DNA of 18,359 bases from Smittium culicis. Taxonomy: Eukaryota > Kickxellomycota > Harpellomycetes > Harpellales > Legeriomycetaceae. The DNA is taken from NCBI GenBank assembly GCA_001970855.1, contig LSSN01000150.1:3085-21443 (forward strand), in the 5' to 3' direction. A program made the translations under genes and the position numbers. This document shows positions 1-11,200 of the stretch, one piece after another (within the stretch, counting starts at the first letter, position 1; every line of letters begins with the position of its first letter). The notes under the pieces were generated by a model. It had not been told where the DNA came from and ran no database searches. It was given only the letters and a program-made list of their open reading frames with translations.

Positions 1-2717
1 CATATAAAATAAAGATGAGCAATAGATAAAGAAAATATATATAATTTGAAAATTTTCTTTTTGATTAGATTTACGTTGTGAACTGTTTTTTTTTTGAATA
101 TAAAGATTCACTAATTCTATTGGATAAACGTAAATCGAAAAGTTTTACAAAGAAAAGAAAAGGAAATAATATGAAATAATACAATATTGTTTTATAAGTT
201 AAAATGTGAATACTATACACTAATATAATGCGAAAATGTATATAATTTATGTCACAAGAAGTTAATATATAAAAGGAAAAGAAAGGAGAAACTTAAGATT
301 CTCTCTCGAAAAAAAAATATACAAAAAACAAATAACAAGATCTTTTTCTAGTTTTCAAACTTAGTTTTAAATAGTTAACAAATAATAAAAAGCTTTAAAA
401 TATTAAAAGAGTAAATAGTAATTAAACCTTAAATCTCATATATCAATCGCCTAAAAATTTTAAATACTGACGCTAATTCAAAACTTTCAAATATTGCAAC
501 TTAGTCTTTTTTTTTTTTACAATATATTTTCGATCGCTTTAAACATCCAGACTTTAAATCAAATATACTGAAATCCTTAATTGAAAATAAGGGTAGTGGT
601 ATTATATAATTCTACCACAAATTTCTTTCTGATTTTTTTTTACCAATTATTTTCATAATAAAATTCTATAGCTTATAATTTATAATAAAAATTATACTTC
701 TACGCTAAATTATTTAAACCAAATGATTTTATTTTATATATAGTTAGATGTTATTATTTAATGAAAATATATACGCTTTGAGAATTCGAATTGAAAATAT
801 TTAGCAGAAATCATAAAAAACTAAATTATATAACTTGTTACGCAAATTATCAAAAACTTATACTAATTTTATTCCTTTAATGTCCAATGTTATTTGAAAA
901 AAATCAATTTCTTATTTCTTATTTCGTTTTATATATAATAAATATATATATTAAATTAGCTATTTGCTCTAATCTAAAACATATGAATATTTTTTAGTTT
1001 CTCGGAATTATATTATTTTTATCGGATTTAGTTGGTCAGATTTGGTAGATCAAAAACATCCTACCATGTGATAAAGATTTATAGATTTTAGTGTATATGA
1101 TTTTTTAATTTAGGAGACTCTGAACAAAGAGAGCACATTATTACAGTTTATTACTATTTTTTCGTATGCTTAATAATTTTTAATACTATTGGAAAAAGTG
1201 GGAAATTATTTCAATTTTAATTTTCATTGATTTAATTTTATCTTTTTATTTACTAAAAAAGTATTATATTTATTCATTGACTATTAATCTTTTGTGCGAA
1301 TATATTATTGTGCAGCTATGAGCTATAAAATGACTTCATAAATAATTTTCTATTTCAGAAAACTTATTTTTTAATAAATTCGTATCTTCCTGATTATTTC
1401 TTAGACTGAATAAAAATTATTAAATTATATCACAATTGGAATTTTTTTTAATTAGTATAAATTTTTTTTTTATTTAAAATTAACTCTTAGTAAATATATT
1501 ATTATCAAATCCGCTTTGAATCAATGCCTTCGTAACATTTTGCTTAACTTTATAAATTATTATTTTTATTAACTATTGAAAACTATGTATTAATGTGTAA
1601 ATATTTCCAATTTTATTACTTAATTTGGCCTAAAATTTTCAAAATTCGATATATTCGTTATTAAATAAAATAAAATACCTCGAATTAAACTTTAATATAA
1701 TTATCCAATATAAATAAACTTAAAATTTTAACCTCTTATACAGTTTTAAATAGCATGAGGATTATATTTTAATTTAAATATAAAGATTATTCCGTATAAG
1801 CGTTATATTCTTTTTAAACGAATATTTTACTTGAGTTTTTTTTAAAAAACCCCTTCATTTTACATACTGAGACGAATTTTATTTAAAATTTAGACTTTGA
1901 TTTAATTTTTTATAATTAACCAATTCCATTTCTCTTGACTTATTAATTATAATCCAAGACCAAGATTATTTATATTTATATTTATATTTTGGTTTTTTCT
2001 GAATTTTCTGTAATCCGTATAATTATCTTTGGAGTGTTATACCATATTCTCTTACACTATAAATTTTCCTAATTATGTCAACTAATTCGTAATTCGAGCT
2101 TGAACAATTTTTCATAGAAGCAGATATATTTGAGTTGTATAGATTAGTACATAAAAATAAGATTTATTTAATTTTTTACTATATAATAAATTTATCTAAT
2201 GACAAAACAAATAAATTTTAAACTAAAAAATTATAATTATAATTATATTAACTTTTTTTAGATTATAATATTAGTGAGATTCCTTACACTCAAACTAATT
2301 AATCAGTAAAAATTTTAATAAAAGATTTTTTATTAAATTAATCACTGCTAATTTGTAAAATTTATAAATCTATTTCGATTAAATATATATTTCCATAGAT
2401 ATTTTGTGGTATATTATGAAAAATATTAGTTATAAATACTGTTAAATTCTTTTTTTTATTGATTGATAACAGTAATAATTCTGTTTTATCATGAAATTCC
2501 TTATTTCATATAATAAGATGGGATAATTATTTTTTAATACAGCTTCATGTGAATTTATTGGAATTTTTAAATGCTATAGAAAACTGTATCTAATTTATCA
2601 TAGTTGAATCTATAAATTTTTTCAGAAAAATGTTAAATTAAACAACTTTTTTTCCAATCATATCTAATTTATCTTTTTCTATTATCTTTTTATTTTATTT
2701 TTTTATTTTATACCAAT

Positions 2718-2727
2718 CCCCCCCCCC
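2718..2727. repeat. C10 homopolymer
   Basis: Ten consecutive C residues sit in surroundings that are almost entirely A and T. A run of 14 A residues follows at 2840-2853, directly preceded by CCCC. No function can be assigned; the run could also be a sequencing or assembly artefact. Confidence 0.8.
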
Positions 2728-2856
2728 TTGATAAATTTTTTATTTACGCTTTTTTATATGTTATTAACTTTTTGCCACAATAATTATTGAATTATTAGAA
2801 TGAAAATTGTTTTAGAGACATTTTCGATCATATATCCCCAAAAAAAAAAAAAATAT

Positions 2857-2907
2857 GGGTAGTATTCGATTCTTCAGCCTTGAAAATTTATTGAAGCCTG
2901 AATACCC
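2857..2907. repeat. imperfect inverted repeat (hairpin)
   Basis: The outer arms GGGT (2857-2860) and ACCC (2904-2907) pair. ATTC (2864-2867) then pairs with GAAT, and the segment at 2875-2883 pairs imperfectly with 2893-2900 around an A/T-rich loop. The stem has bulges and mismatches. It stands out because it holds most of the G and C in its neighbourhood. It could be a relic of a small inverted-repeat element or chance; there is no coding context. Confidence 0.35.
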
Positions 2908-4078
2908 TATATATAAAATATATATAGAATCTCAATCTATTAAATTCAAAATATATATTCAAATTGTTATTATTATTTTTATATTGGTTTTCTGTTTTCA
3001 AATTTTAATATAGGTTTTTAATCCCATATTTCAATTTTTGAAATAGCAGATTTTCTCCAATAATTATGTCTACATTCTAGCTTTCTTTTTTTTACTTATT
3101 TCATTTATCGCATTAAATTTTGATTTAATTCAGATTATCAATAATTTTTCATAATTCATAAATTCCTAATCAATGCTAGATAAGCGTTTTTTTTAGTAGC
3201 TATTAAAATTAGAGAATCGTTTAGTTTAAAATTGGTTTAAATTGACCCATAAATGAAATATTTTATTTTCAAAACTCTATCAGGTCTTTATTAATAAAAA
3301 ATTCAATAAACATGTAAATAGATTTTTTTATAAAACATGAATGAATATTATTCTTTACATAGTAATAATCCTATACTCATAACTTAATTTAAATTTAATT
3401 TAAGGTTCTATTAAATTGTTGATATTCTTGTGAAAATTTTATTTATCGCTGCTAATAATAACGAATTTGAGATTTATTATGATTCCAACTCTTTAAATAC
3501 GCCTTGATATTTATCTCCCTATTAATTCTCTACTATTATTTAATGATTTTTGGGGTTTTTATGTGAATTTAATAAATTTTTGAGATTTTAAATCTGAAGA
3601 ATTATTTTAATAAATCTGATTTATTATTTGAAGTTTTTTGGTAAATTAAGGCCTTTAAATTCAAAAAGTTTTTTATTTAACCATAATGAGTAGCATAATA
3701 ATTGTTTTGGAGTAAAATAAATCTATTATATTTATCTCTCTTGTGTATAAAATCCAGTAATTTTTCAAAAAAAATCTTTTCTATATTATTTAACCTCTTT
3801 TTGATTGAATAAATTTTCAGATTCATGCGAAACTCGGAGGAAAATAATACTTATCTATGATTATTCGTAAATATTTTATTTTTTTTTTGAGAGCATCCTG
3901 AAATATTACTAACTATTGATATTTTATCAATAATATTCTTAATTTCTTACATAACGCTTATTTTTAATATTCCAACCTTTTTAGTTCAAAATTTAATCGG
4001 AATTAATACAATTATTGGTTGAAATAAAATTTTCTACGATTTTACTTGAAGTTAATATTAAGAGTTTAATAAATTTAA

Positions 4079-4354
4079 AATATTTTGATTAGAATCATCA
4101 ATGGGGCCTTAAAAAGGAAATTTTCACATGCTAAATTTAAACCAACAGCGCATTCCATATCATTAATTTACAAATATGCGTTTAAAAGCATAATTTTAAA
4201 TAAAAAAATTAGTAAAAATACTCAATATCAATATCAAAAGATTAAATATTTTAAAATCTCTTTTCTGAATAAAAAGCATTCATTGATGTCGATTTTGCGA
4301 AAAATTAAGGCATCGATTAATGAATTATGCTTAAAACATAAATTAAATGTATGA
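4079..4354 (+). other. open, A-rich coding-like stretch, unrecognised
   Basis: This is the longest stop-free stretch of the desert, about 91 codons, ending in TGA. It has no upstream ATG: the first in-frame ATG falls near codon 65 of the stretch, so as a fungal gene it would need to be an exon. An AG at 4091-4092, after a T-rich segment, could be a splice acceptor. The predicted peptide is basic and rich in Lys and Ile, and includes KASINELCLKHKLNV near the end. The composition differs slightly from the T-rich surroundings. At this AT content one such ORF in several kilobases is not surprising, so I treat it as probable chance or a very decayed exon and assign no function. Confidence 0.15.
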
Positions 4355-7300
4355 TTATAAAAACCTGATATATATCTGTGAATTTCCTCAATTGAATCTT
4401 TTTTGATCAATTACCTCTAATTACTGTTATCTCAGTGCTTTATTTTCCCAAATATCTTGGTATTATTTTCATTTCTATTTAGATTATGATGGACAGGTAC
4501 TTTTAGATAATTTCTGATAAACATAATATTTATAACTGAGTTAAATTTTTTCAGTGTTTGTTAGTAGTTTTTTTAATCTTCATTTAAGTTATGAAAATGA
4601 TTTAGAATTTGGAAAACATTCCAGAATTTTTCCTTATTGAGGGGTTTTTTTTTATTCTTATTATTATATTTCAAGTTGTATTGCTAGCTATTTACTTTTT
4701 TATATTATTTATTTGGCTTTAAATTAGGTTTACTGATAATTTTGCTATTATTGCGTAATAATATAGTTTATTTTTTTTAAATAAGCGTATATTTAATTTT
4801 TTAATCAATTTTTTTATAGTCGAAAAATCTCTTCATTGATAAATACAGAAAAAATATAGCTATTCTCTCGAGCTTTAAAGTAATAATATCATAAATATAA
4901 AGACGTCTAGATATAATTATACCAAATTTACTCTCAAATCAATTTAATATTTGATGAATCAGTTAATAAATGATTATGCATTGAATCTACCATAATAGTA
5001 TAATTTTTTTATAAATATATATGTGATTATACTTTAAAGATAATTGATTTTTTGAAGTCGTATTATTCTGTTTCTTCGCCATATTTGAAGCTATGGATTT
5101 CGTAGAAAATATTCAGTGGTTTATTTTGAATTTTTTTATGTAACACAATAATTCTTCCTATATTATTCAATCATTAGATCGGAATATGTTTTCTTATAAG
5201 GTAATAATTTTTTTTCTGATAGTTACAAAATAATGGTGACAAAAAATATATTTATCTGCTAGAATTATAATTTAAATCCATTCAATCTTTATTTGATTAA
5301 AATTTGAGCAGGTTTTATCCATAAGATTTTTTACATGTTATCAATTAAAAAATTTTCCGCTTAACCAGTAAATTTTGTTTTTATTTAATTAAGCTGCTTA
5401 CCTTAGTAAGATTTTAATGGTTATAATTTACATAATTTACAATAAAAAATTAATAAGATCTTTAGCTCACGTATTTTAAATACAGTTAGGAATATAGAGC
5501 TAATTCTAGATTTAAAACTTATATATGTGAATAATTATTTATATTTTAAATACTTATATTTTTTGCTTCTACAAATTTTATTAGTTTGTGAATTACATCA
5601 TGAGAATTAAATTCTGATTTACAGATCATATAATATATCCGTGCATAATGGTTCTTTAAATTTTTTTTAGCATATATATTTGTCAAATTATGATCTACCC
5701 CTACAAATATGCTGCATTAAGAGTTTCTAATTTTTTTAAAATATGAATTTTTCGTATTTTCTTCTAAATAAAAGTAAATTAATGCAAATTTTATATTTTA
5801 GTAATTTCATTCTAAATTATATATAATACTAAAGCTAGGAGGAAAGTATTTTTGAATTTAAATAGTGATCCTATTATGAGAAAAATTACTAATTTATAAT
5901 ATTTGAATTTCTAGAGCTCTAATAAAAAGTATGTTAAAAATATTTAATAAATATAATTTGTTATGATATGTATCTTTTTTATTGCCACAAATTTAATTCA
6001 TTTAATAATATTTCGATAAATTAAACCATAAAATTAAATTAAAATAAAGACAGGTTAAAAATTATATATCAACTTTCAGTCATAGATTAACAATTTTTAA
6101 TTTTTAATTTTTATTATATTCTTATATTAGTTATTCAATTAATAAATTCAACATAATTAATTCTCAAATAGTGCTTTTTTTTTTTTTTGATAGTAGTTGT
6201 TTTTAAATACAAGAATTTAGAAAACTATGTTTTAAGATATTTTGACTAGTAATATTACTATTTAGTAATTAAAACAGTCCTATCTGAAATTTAGGTATAA
6301 TAGAGCTAATTTTTGATAGATTTTTAAGAAAAATTTCAATATTTATATGATTAGCTAACTCTTTGTCTGATTGCGGGAATTTTTTTAATGAAAATAAGTG
6401 ATTTTAATATAAATCCAATCTATAAAAAAAAAAACCGCGGATGATATTTTTTTCTCTTTTTACGCAAAAAAAATATATATACTCATTATTTTTATAAAGT
6501 TATTCAAGATTCATACTCATACTTTTATTTTATGAATTTATTCGCAAAAATAAAACAGTGAGTTATCATAGTATTAATGAGTGATGAATTTTTATTTTTC
6601 AAAGTATTTTATAGGGTATAATTTATATATTAAAGGTTTAATGGATTAAATTTTATAGTCTGAATAATTTTTTAAGCCTCAATCATAATATATATGAATT
6701 TTTTTGGTTAATTATTAAAAAATATAAAAAATCGAATTAAATTAATTATTACAAATTTATCCTTTGCAAGCTATACGAGAAAAACTAGATTATAAAATTT
6801 ATACAAAAATAGTAAGATTATATATCAAAGTGGGATATAATTTCGATTTGTAACATAATATAAAAGTCAAATTCTGTAAAATATGATTCATATTTTTTTG
6901 AATTTAAAATATTATATAATATTTTTATCCAACCATGCAGGTTAAATATTCTTATTTTATATTAATTATAATTTTATTTTATTCCTAATTTGGTAAAATT
7001 TTATTAATATTTGAAATATGTGAGGTTATTTAATGATTAAACTACTATTTATCAAAAACTTATTTATTCTAGCAATCTAAAGAACAAATTTAATATTACT
7101 TATTTTCAAATCGTAAAAAGAGAATAGTTAATTAAATTATCGATTTTTTGTATAAAATACTAGAAATTATTTAGATCATTATGTTTTTATGCTTTTACAG
7201 GGACTCTTTGCTTTCTTTTAACTACAAAAATTATCCAATAAAATTCAATATATATATATGTAAAATGATCATAAAAAATTATTGGCTGTATATAATATTC

Positions 7301-7458
7301 ATCCAATAATGTATCTTATTGAACGGCATAACCAATTATGATTAATAACGAGATTAATAGTGTTGCTATATGAAAATAAATACCACTTATAGTTCAAAAG
7401 ATGTATAATTAATGTAATGCATATTTTTAATATGAGTATTTAGCATTAGTTAAAAAAA

Positions 7459-7476
7459 ATAATATATATATTATTT
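7459..7476 (+). promoter_or_regulatory. TATA-like palindrome upstream of tRNA gene
   Basis: A symmetric AATAATATATATATTATT block lies 14-31 bases before the tRNA. Upstream TATA elements at about this distance assist RNA polymerase III at tRNA genes in some fungi, notably Schizosaccharomyces pombe. The surroundings are so AT-rich that the match could be accidental. Confidence 0.3.
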
Positions 7477-7489
7477 ACAAAATTTACAT

Positions 7490-7586
7490 GCTCTGTTAGC
7501 ATAGCTGGTTAATGCGTCGTGCTTATAGTATAACAAACTATGTTAGAGTCACGCGAAGATCACCAGTTCGATCCTGGTACGGAGCA
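7490..7586 (+). tRNA. tRNA-Ile(UAU) with intron
   Basis: A complete cloverleaf folds. The acceptor stem pairs GCTCTGT (7490-7496) with ACGGAGC (7579-7585), with discriminator A at 7586. The D stem is GCAT/ATGC (7499-7502 and 7512-7515). The anticodon stem is TCGTG (7517-7521) with CGCGA (7552-7556). The variable loop is five bases, and the T arm is ACCAG-TTCGATC-CTGGT. The anticodon is TAT at 7524-7526, reading AUA. An intron of 23 nt follows A37 (7527), leaving a 74-nt mature tRNA without CCA. Box A (TAGCATAGCTGG, 7497-7508) and box B (GTTCGATCC, 7566-7574) are canonical. Yeast tRNA-Ile(UAU) also has an intron at this site and a closely similar anticodon arm. This is the minor isoleucine tRNA, whose codon is expected to be frequent in an AT-rich genome. 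Confidence 0.95.
7528..7550 (+). other. tRNA intron (23 nt)
   Basis: The intron lies at the canonical eukaryotic position, one base 3' of the anticodon (between positions 37 and 38). Removing it restores a seven-base anticodon loop and a fully paired five-base stem. It would be cut by the tRNA-splicing endonuclease, not the spliceosome. The boundary at the 3' side could shift by a base without altering the stem. Confidence 0.9.
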
Positions 7587-7593
7587 TCTATGA

Positions 7594-7600
7594 TTTTTTT
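7594..7600 (+). terminator. Pol III T-run terminator
   Basis: Seven consecutive T residues begin eight bases after the discriminator base of the tRNA. This is the usual RNA polymerase III termination signal, at the usual distance. Confidence 0.85.
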
Positions 7601-8257
7601 CAATATCGCTGTTTTATGCCATTTACTTTTTTATGTGTGTGGCAATATAATGGAAAAAAAGCATCTAGAAAAATTTTTTGGTATGCTTATATTTTAATTT
7701 ACAGCCTATTTATTATTATCTATTGAAATAAGATTAATATTTTTCTACTAAGTGGTATTTAATTAATTATTACAATTAATTCGCTGATATGAATATTAAA
7801 TTCAATAAATAATTTGTAAAGAAAGCTGCGACAAATTTAACGATTAATTTTGTATAGGGTCAATTACAATCAAATTATTTTAAAATTTACATTAGTTTTG
7901 AAGTTTTACTGAATCGAAATTTTAAATTCATTCAGAGATAAATTGATTGATTGTTTTCATATATTAAATTTAAATGATTCGAAGACCATTGCGAATTTCG
8001 GAACTTTTAACATCTAAATTTTCCTAATCATTAATTTTACTTTTATTTTACAAAATCGCCTGATTAGAAGGTAAAAATAAATTATATAAAACATGTATGT
8101 ATTTGTTTTTTAAAAAAGATGAGAAGAATGGTTTAATAGATAATAATGAATTAAGAATTTTTTAAAAATGGGGCTATAGCTAAAAATAGATTAAAGTTAG
8201 TATATATTGTAAATAAATATTTGACGAAGGAAAAAAAGATGCTGTGATTTAAATGTA
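7601..8257. other. intergenic region between tRNA and golgin 3' end
   Basis: This AT-rich sequence has no supportable gene. The part adjoining 8257 would hold the 3' untranslated region and polyadenylation site of the golgin gene, which is transcribed leftwards. I could not identify a convincing polyadenylation hexamer. Confidence 0.6.
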
Positions 8258-11200
8258 TTAAATAATCATTTTCTGGATCAGCTTAATTTCTTCAGAAGTG
8301 CATTTAAGGAGTATAGACAGAACAGGGACCATTTGATTCTAATAAAAGAAAAAAGAAAATGGTTAATATTAAATAACTTGTTAGTAAAATTGGAAAATGT
8401 AAAAAAAACCAACCCTTCTCTCTTTATCATTAAAAAACTTAAATAAAACATTCCGTAGATAGTCTACGTTGATGTAGTTAGGGTCAGAGCTTAAATCTGA
8501 GAGATTTTTACTAGAGATTGAGTTATTGTTGCTGCTGGCATTTGAAGGGCTTGGGGAAAAGCTGGCGCTGGATAATCGGAATCCATCCAAGTTTTTTCCG
8601 ATGTTGGAAGGCGATGAAGATTTGCTAGTTTTGTTATGGGTGGCATTAGCTGATAAATTGTTGTTGCTTGAATTTAAAGGCGAATTATGGTTGCTTTTGT
8701 TAAATTCTGGGTATGACGAAATTGGTCCAGATTTTGGCTCCAACGCCAGAGTTTTAACACCATTATTTAAACTAGGGCTTGTATTCTTATTATTGAAAGA
8801 ATCAGAAGCCAAGTCGATAGCATTTTTAGAGTTCGAGTTATTATACAAAGACGGAATTGCATTTGATGCTGATGTCGATGTTGTTGTAAGTGATGAAGTT
8901 CTTAGTCCAGGGATCCTGGATTCAACTCTACCAGTAAATGTTGAACTTCTAAAATTGCTAGAGTTGGATAAGGTAGATCCAGGAACTGATTCAGTTACAA
9001 ATGAATTAGCGTCAGAGTTAAGTTCTCTTTGAAGCCTACGGATTTCGTCTTTAAGAGCTTGGTGAATTCTCTTCCAGCGAATTGCAGCTAGTTTAGATTC
9101 CTCATTTTTAGCATCTATTTGATTTTTTAGTTCAGAAATAGATGTACTAGAAGCTTTTAAATCTATATTTTCATTAACTAAGACATTTACTCTTTCCTCA
9201 AGCTTTGTGATATTTGACTTTAAGGTTTGAATCTCTAAAAATTGGGAATCACACTTTTTGTTTATGGCTGACCACTCAGCGTCAGATATTTTTTGTTTTG
9301 GCTGAGTTTTAGAGTTTTTAGACTCAATAGTTAGAATATTTATTTTCTCTTTTAGCTCATTAATTTCATGATTTTTAATGTCATGTATTTCAGTAAGTTC
9401 GGTAGTAAGAGATGATAATTTTGCTTCGTATGATTGTCTTTCTTGCTCAAGTCTTTTTAGATTATTATCATTAGAAAATTCCAAGTTATTTAATTTTGAC
9501 TGTAAGTCTGAACAGATTGCGCTTTTTTCGCTAAACAAGTTGCGACTCTGAGAAAGGTCCTGTTGCAAAGCAGATATCTTTCTCTCAAGCGAATTAATAG
9601 TGTTGGTCATCGAATCAATTTTATCTGTGTAATCTTTAATTTTTGAATTTTGTTCAGCAGAAATCGAATCATTTTGGCTTAGAGCGTTCGATAGGGCTGA
9701 AGTTTTTTCGGAAATTTCAGACTTTAAGCTCGCTAATTCTTTTATAATAGACAAATTTTTTTGAGAAAGGTCATTATTTTCAGCAACTTTCTTTGACAAG
9801 TCAGCTTTAATTGAAATAAGCTCTTTTGAAACTTCTTGTAATTTAATGGAGTTTGCTTGAAGAAGTTTGCTCTTTTCTAAAAGCACTTTTTCTGATTCTA
9901 TGTGCTTTGAAGTAGACTCCTTTGATGCCTTTGCCAAAATGGTTTGCTGTTTGTTTAGCTTATCATTCTCAGATTTGAGGGAAGCAATTTTGACCTCCAG
10001 ATCAGCTTTGGATTTATTAGCCTTTTCAATTGTACTGTGAAAGTCTTTGATATCGTTATCGAGTTTGTCTTTTTGGAGGATAAAATCTTTAATATCACTT
10101 TCGAGTTTGATTTTATCTTTGGAAAGAGAATCCATAGAAGCTTTTAGGGTCTTGGTGGTCAAGTCATGTTTTTTAATAGTAGAATCCAATTCTTTTTTAA
10201 GTTCAGATCTATCTTTTTCAATTACAATAATTTTAGCGTCCAAATCAGAGATTTGTTTTTTTAGACCTGTATTTTCTGTTATCAAATCAGAGTTCTTAGT
10301 TTTTAAGGTGTCGATTTCTGATTGCGTTTTATTTAGCAGATCTAGATTATCATTAAGTTTTGAGTTTAATTCATTAATTTTTTTTATGCTTTCATTTGAT
10401 GTAGATGAAATCTTGTCTTCTAGGCTTGAGTTTACTTTTTTTAACTCTAATTCTGATTCAAGCGATTTATTTAGATCTTTTTGAATAGATTTAAGCTTTG
10501 TTTCATATTCCAAGTTTTCTGCTTGATATTTACTAAGAGAATTCTCTAGTTGTTTAAGCTTAGATTCGAGTTCGCTATTATTACCTTGGTTTTTATTAGT
10601 TTCATCTGAGGCAGGAGCGGTAGAAGAGATGGGACCGTTTGTAGCTAAATAACTATTTAATATTGAAGAAAGAGATTTGATATTATCTAAATTATCAGAA
10701 ACGGTTTCAGCGATAGGATTTGGTAAAGATTCTGAATTTTTTGTGGGTTTTTGGTTTTGGTTTTTGTTTTTAGATTGCTTTTTTTTAGAAGGTACTTTCT
10801 TAGGTTCAATGGGAGGATTAGGCTTATCAGCAGTGAGGTTATTAACAATTTGGATTATTTGTTCTTCAGTTAAGTTAGGTATTGTGGAGCTGTCTTTTTT
10901 CTGAGAGGGATGATCTTTTGGGGTTAATGATAATTTGCTAACTAAATCAGTTAATGAAATTAACGTCTCTGGCTCTAAATCGTTATTGAAAGGGGGTTTC
11001 TCTAGTGATGAAATAAGATCATGAATTGATCTATTCAAATCCTTATGAGAAGAGGACTCTGCCTTTAATTTAATAGAATCGTTTAGTCTGGTATTTTCAA
11101 GTTCAATTTCTGTGACTTTTAAAAGAAGCTCAGCATTAGTCTTTTTGAGGCTTTCAAGGTCAGGTTTAGATGATTCAAGTTCGTATAGGTCTTTTTCGAG

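Larger units (their letters stand above)
1..7458. other. AT-rich gene desert
   Basis: I see no supportable gene in this stretch. It is roughly four-fifths A+T by eye, with many poly-T and poly-A runs, TA-rich patches and small imperfect hairpins, for example GTGGTA/TACCAC at 596-618 and TGGTAG/CTACCA near 1042-1065. Simple arrays occur, such as TTTATA-type units around 1967-1990 and TTTTTAA units around 6092-6115. Stops are dense in all frames. The only long open stretch is 4079-4354, listed separately. Unrecognised noncoding RNAs or very old repeat remnants could still be hidden here. Confidence 0.7.

Noticed and set aside
4079..4354. Resemblance of the peptide's end (KIKASINELCLKHKL) to the RINAA...GL region of organellar ribosomal protein bL20
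   Set aside because: The similarity covers about a dozen positions, the invariant Trp and upstream arginine-rich region are absent, and the composition invites chance matches.
1..7458. Possibility of an inserted mitochondrial fragment, suggested by the extreme AT content
   Set aside because: No mitochondrial protein, rRNA or tRNA signature was found, and stops are dense even if TGA is read as Trp.
7512..7697. Plus-strand ORF of 61 codons
   Set aside because: Its first part is the tRNA gene itself; the rest is AT-rich flank.
8526..9032. Plus-strand ORF of 168 codons rich in Leu
   Set aside because: It is the antisense of the Ser/Asn-rich golgin C-terminal region; the minus-strand reading has the coiled coil and GRIP domain.
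10047..10904. Plus-strand ORFs of 145 and 75 codons
   Set aside because: Both are antisense shadows of the golgin coiled coil; Ser/Leu/Phe-rich content is the complement of Glu/Lys/Asp codons.
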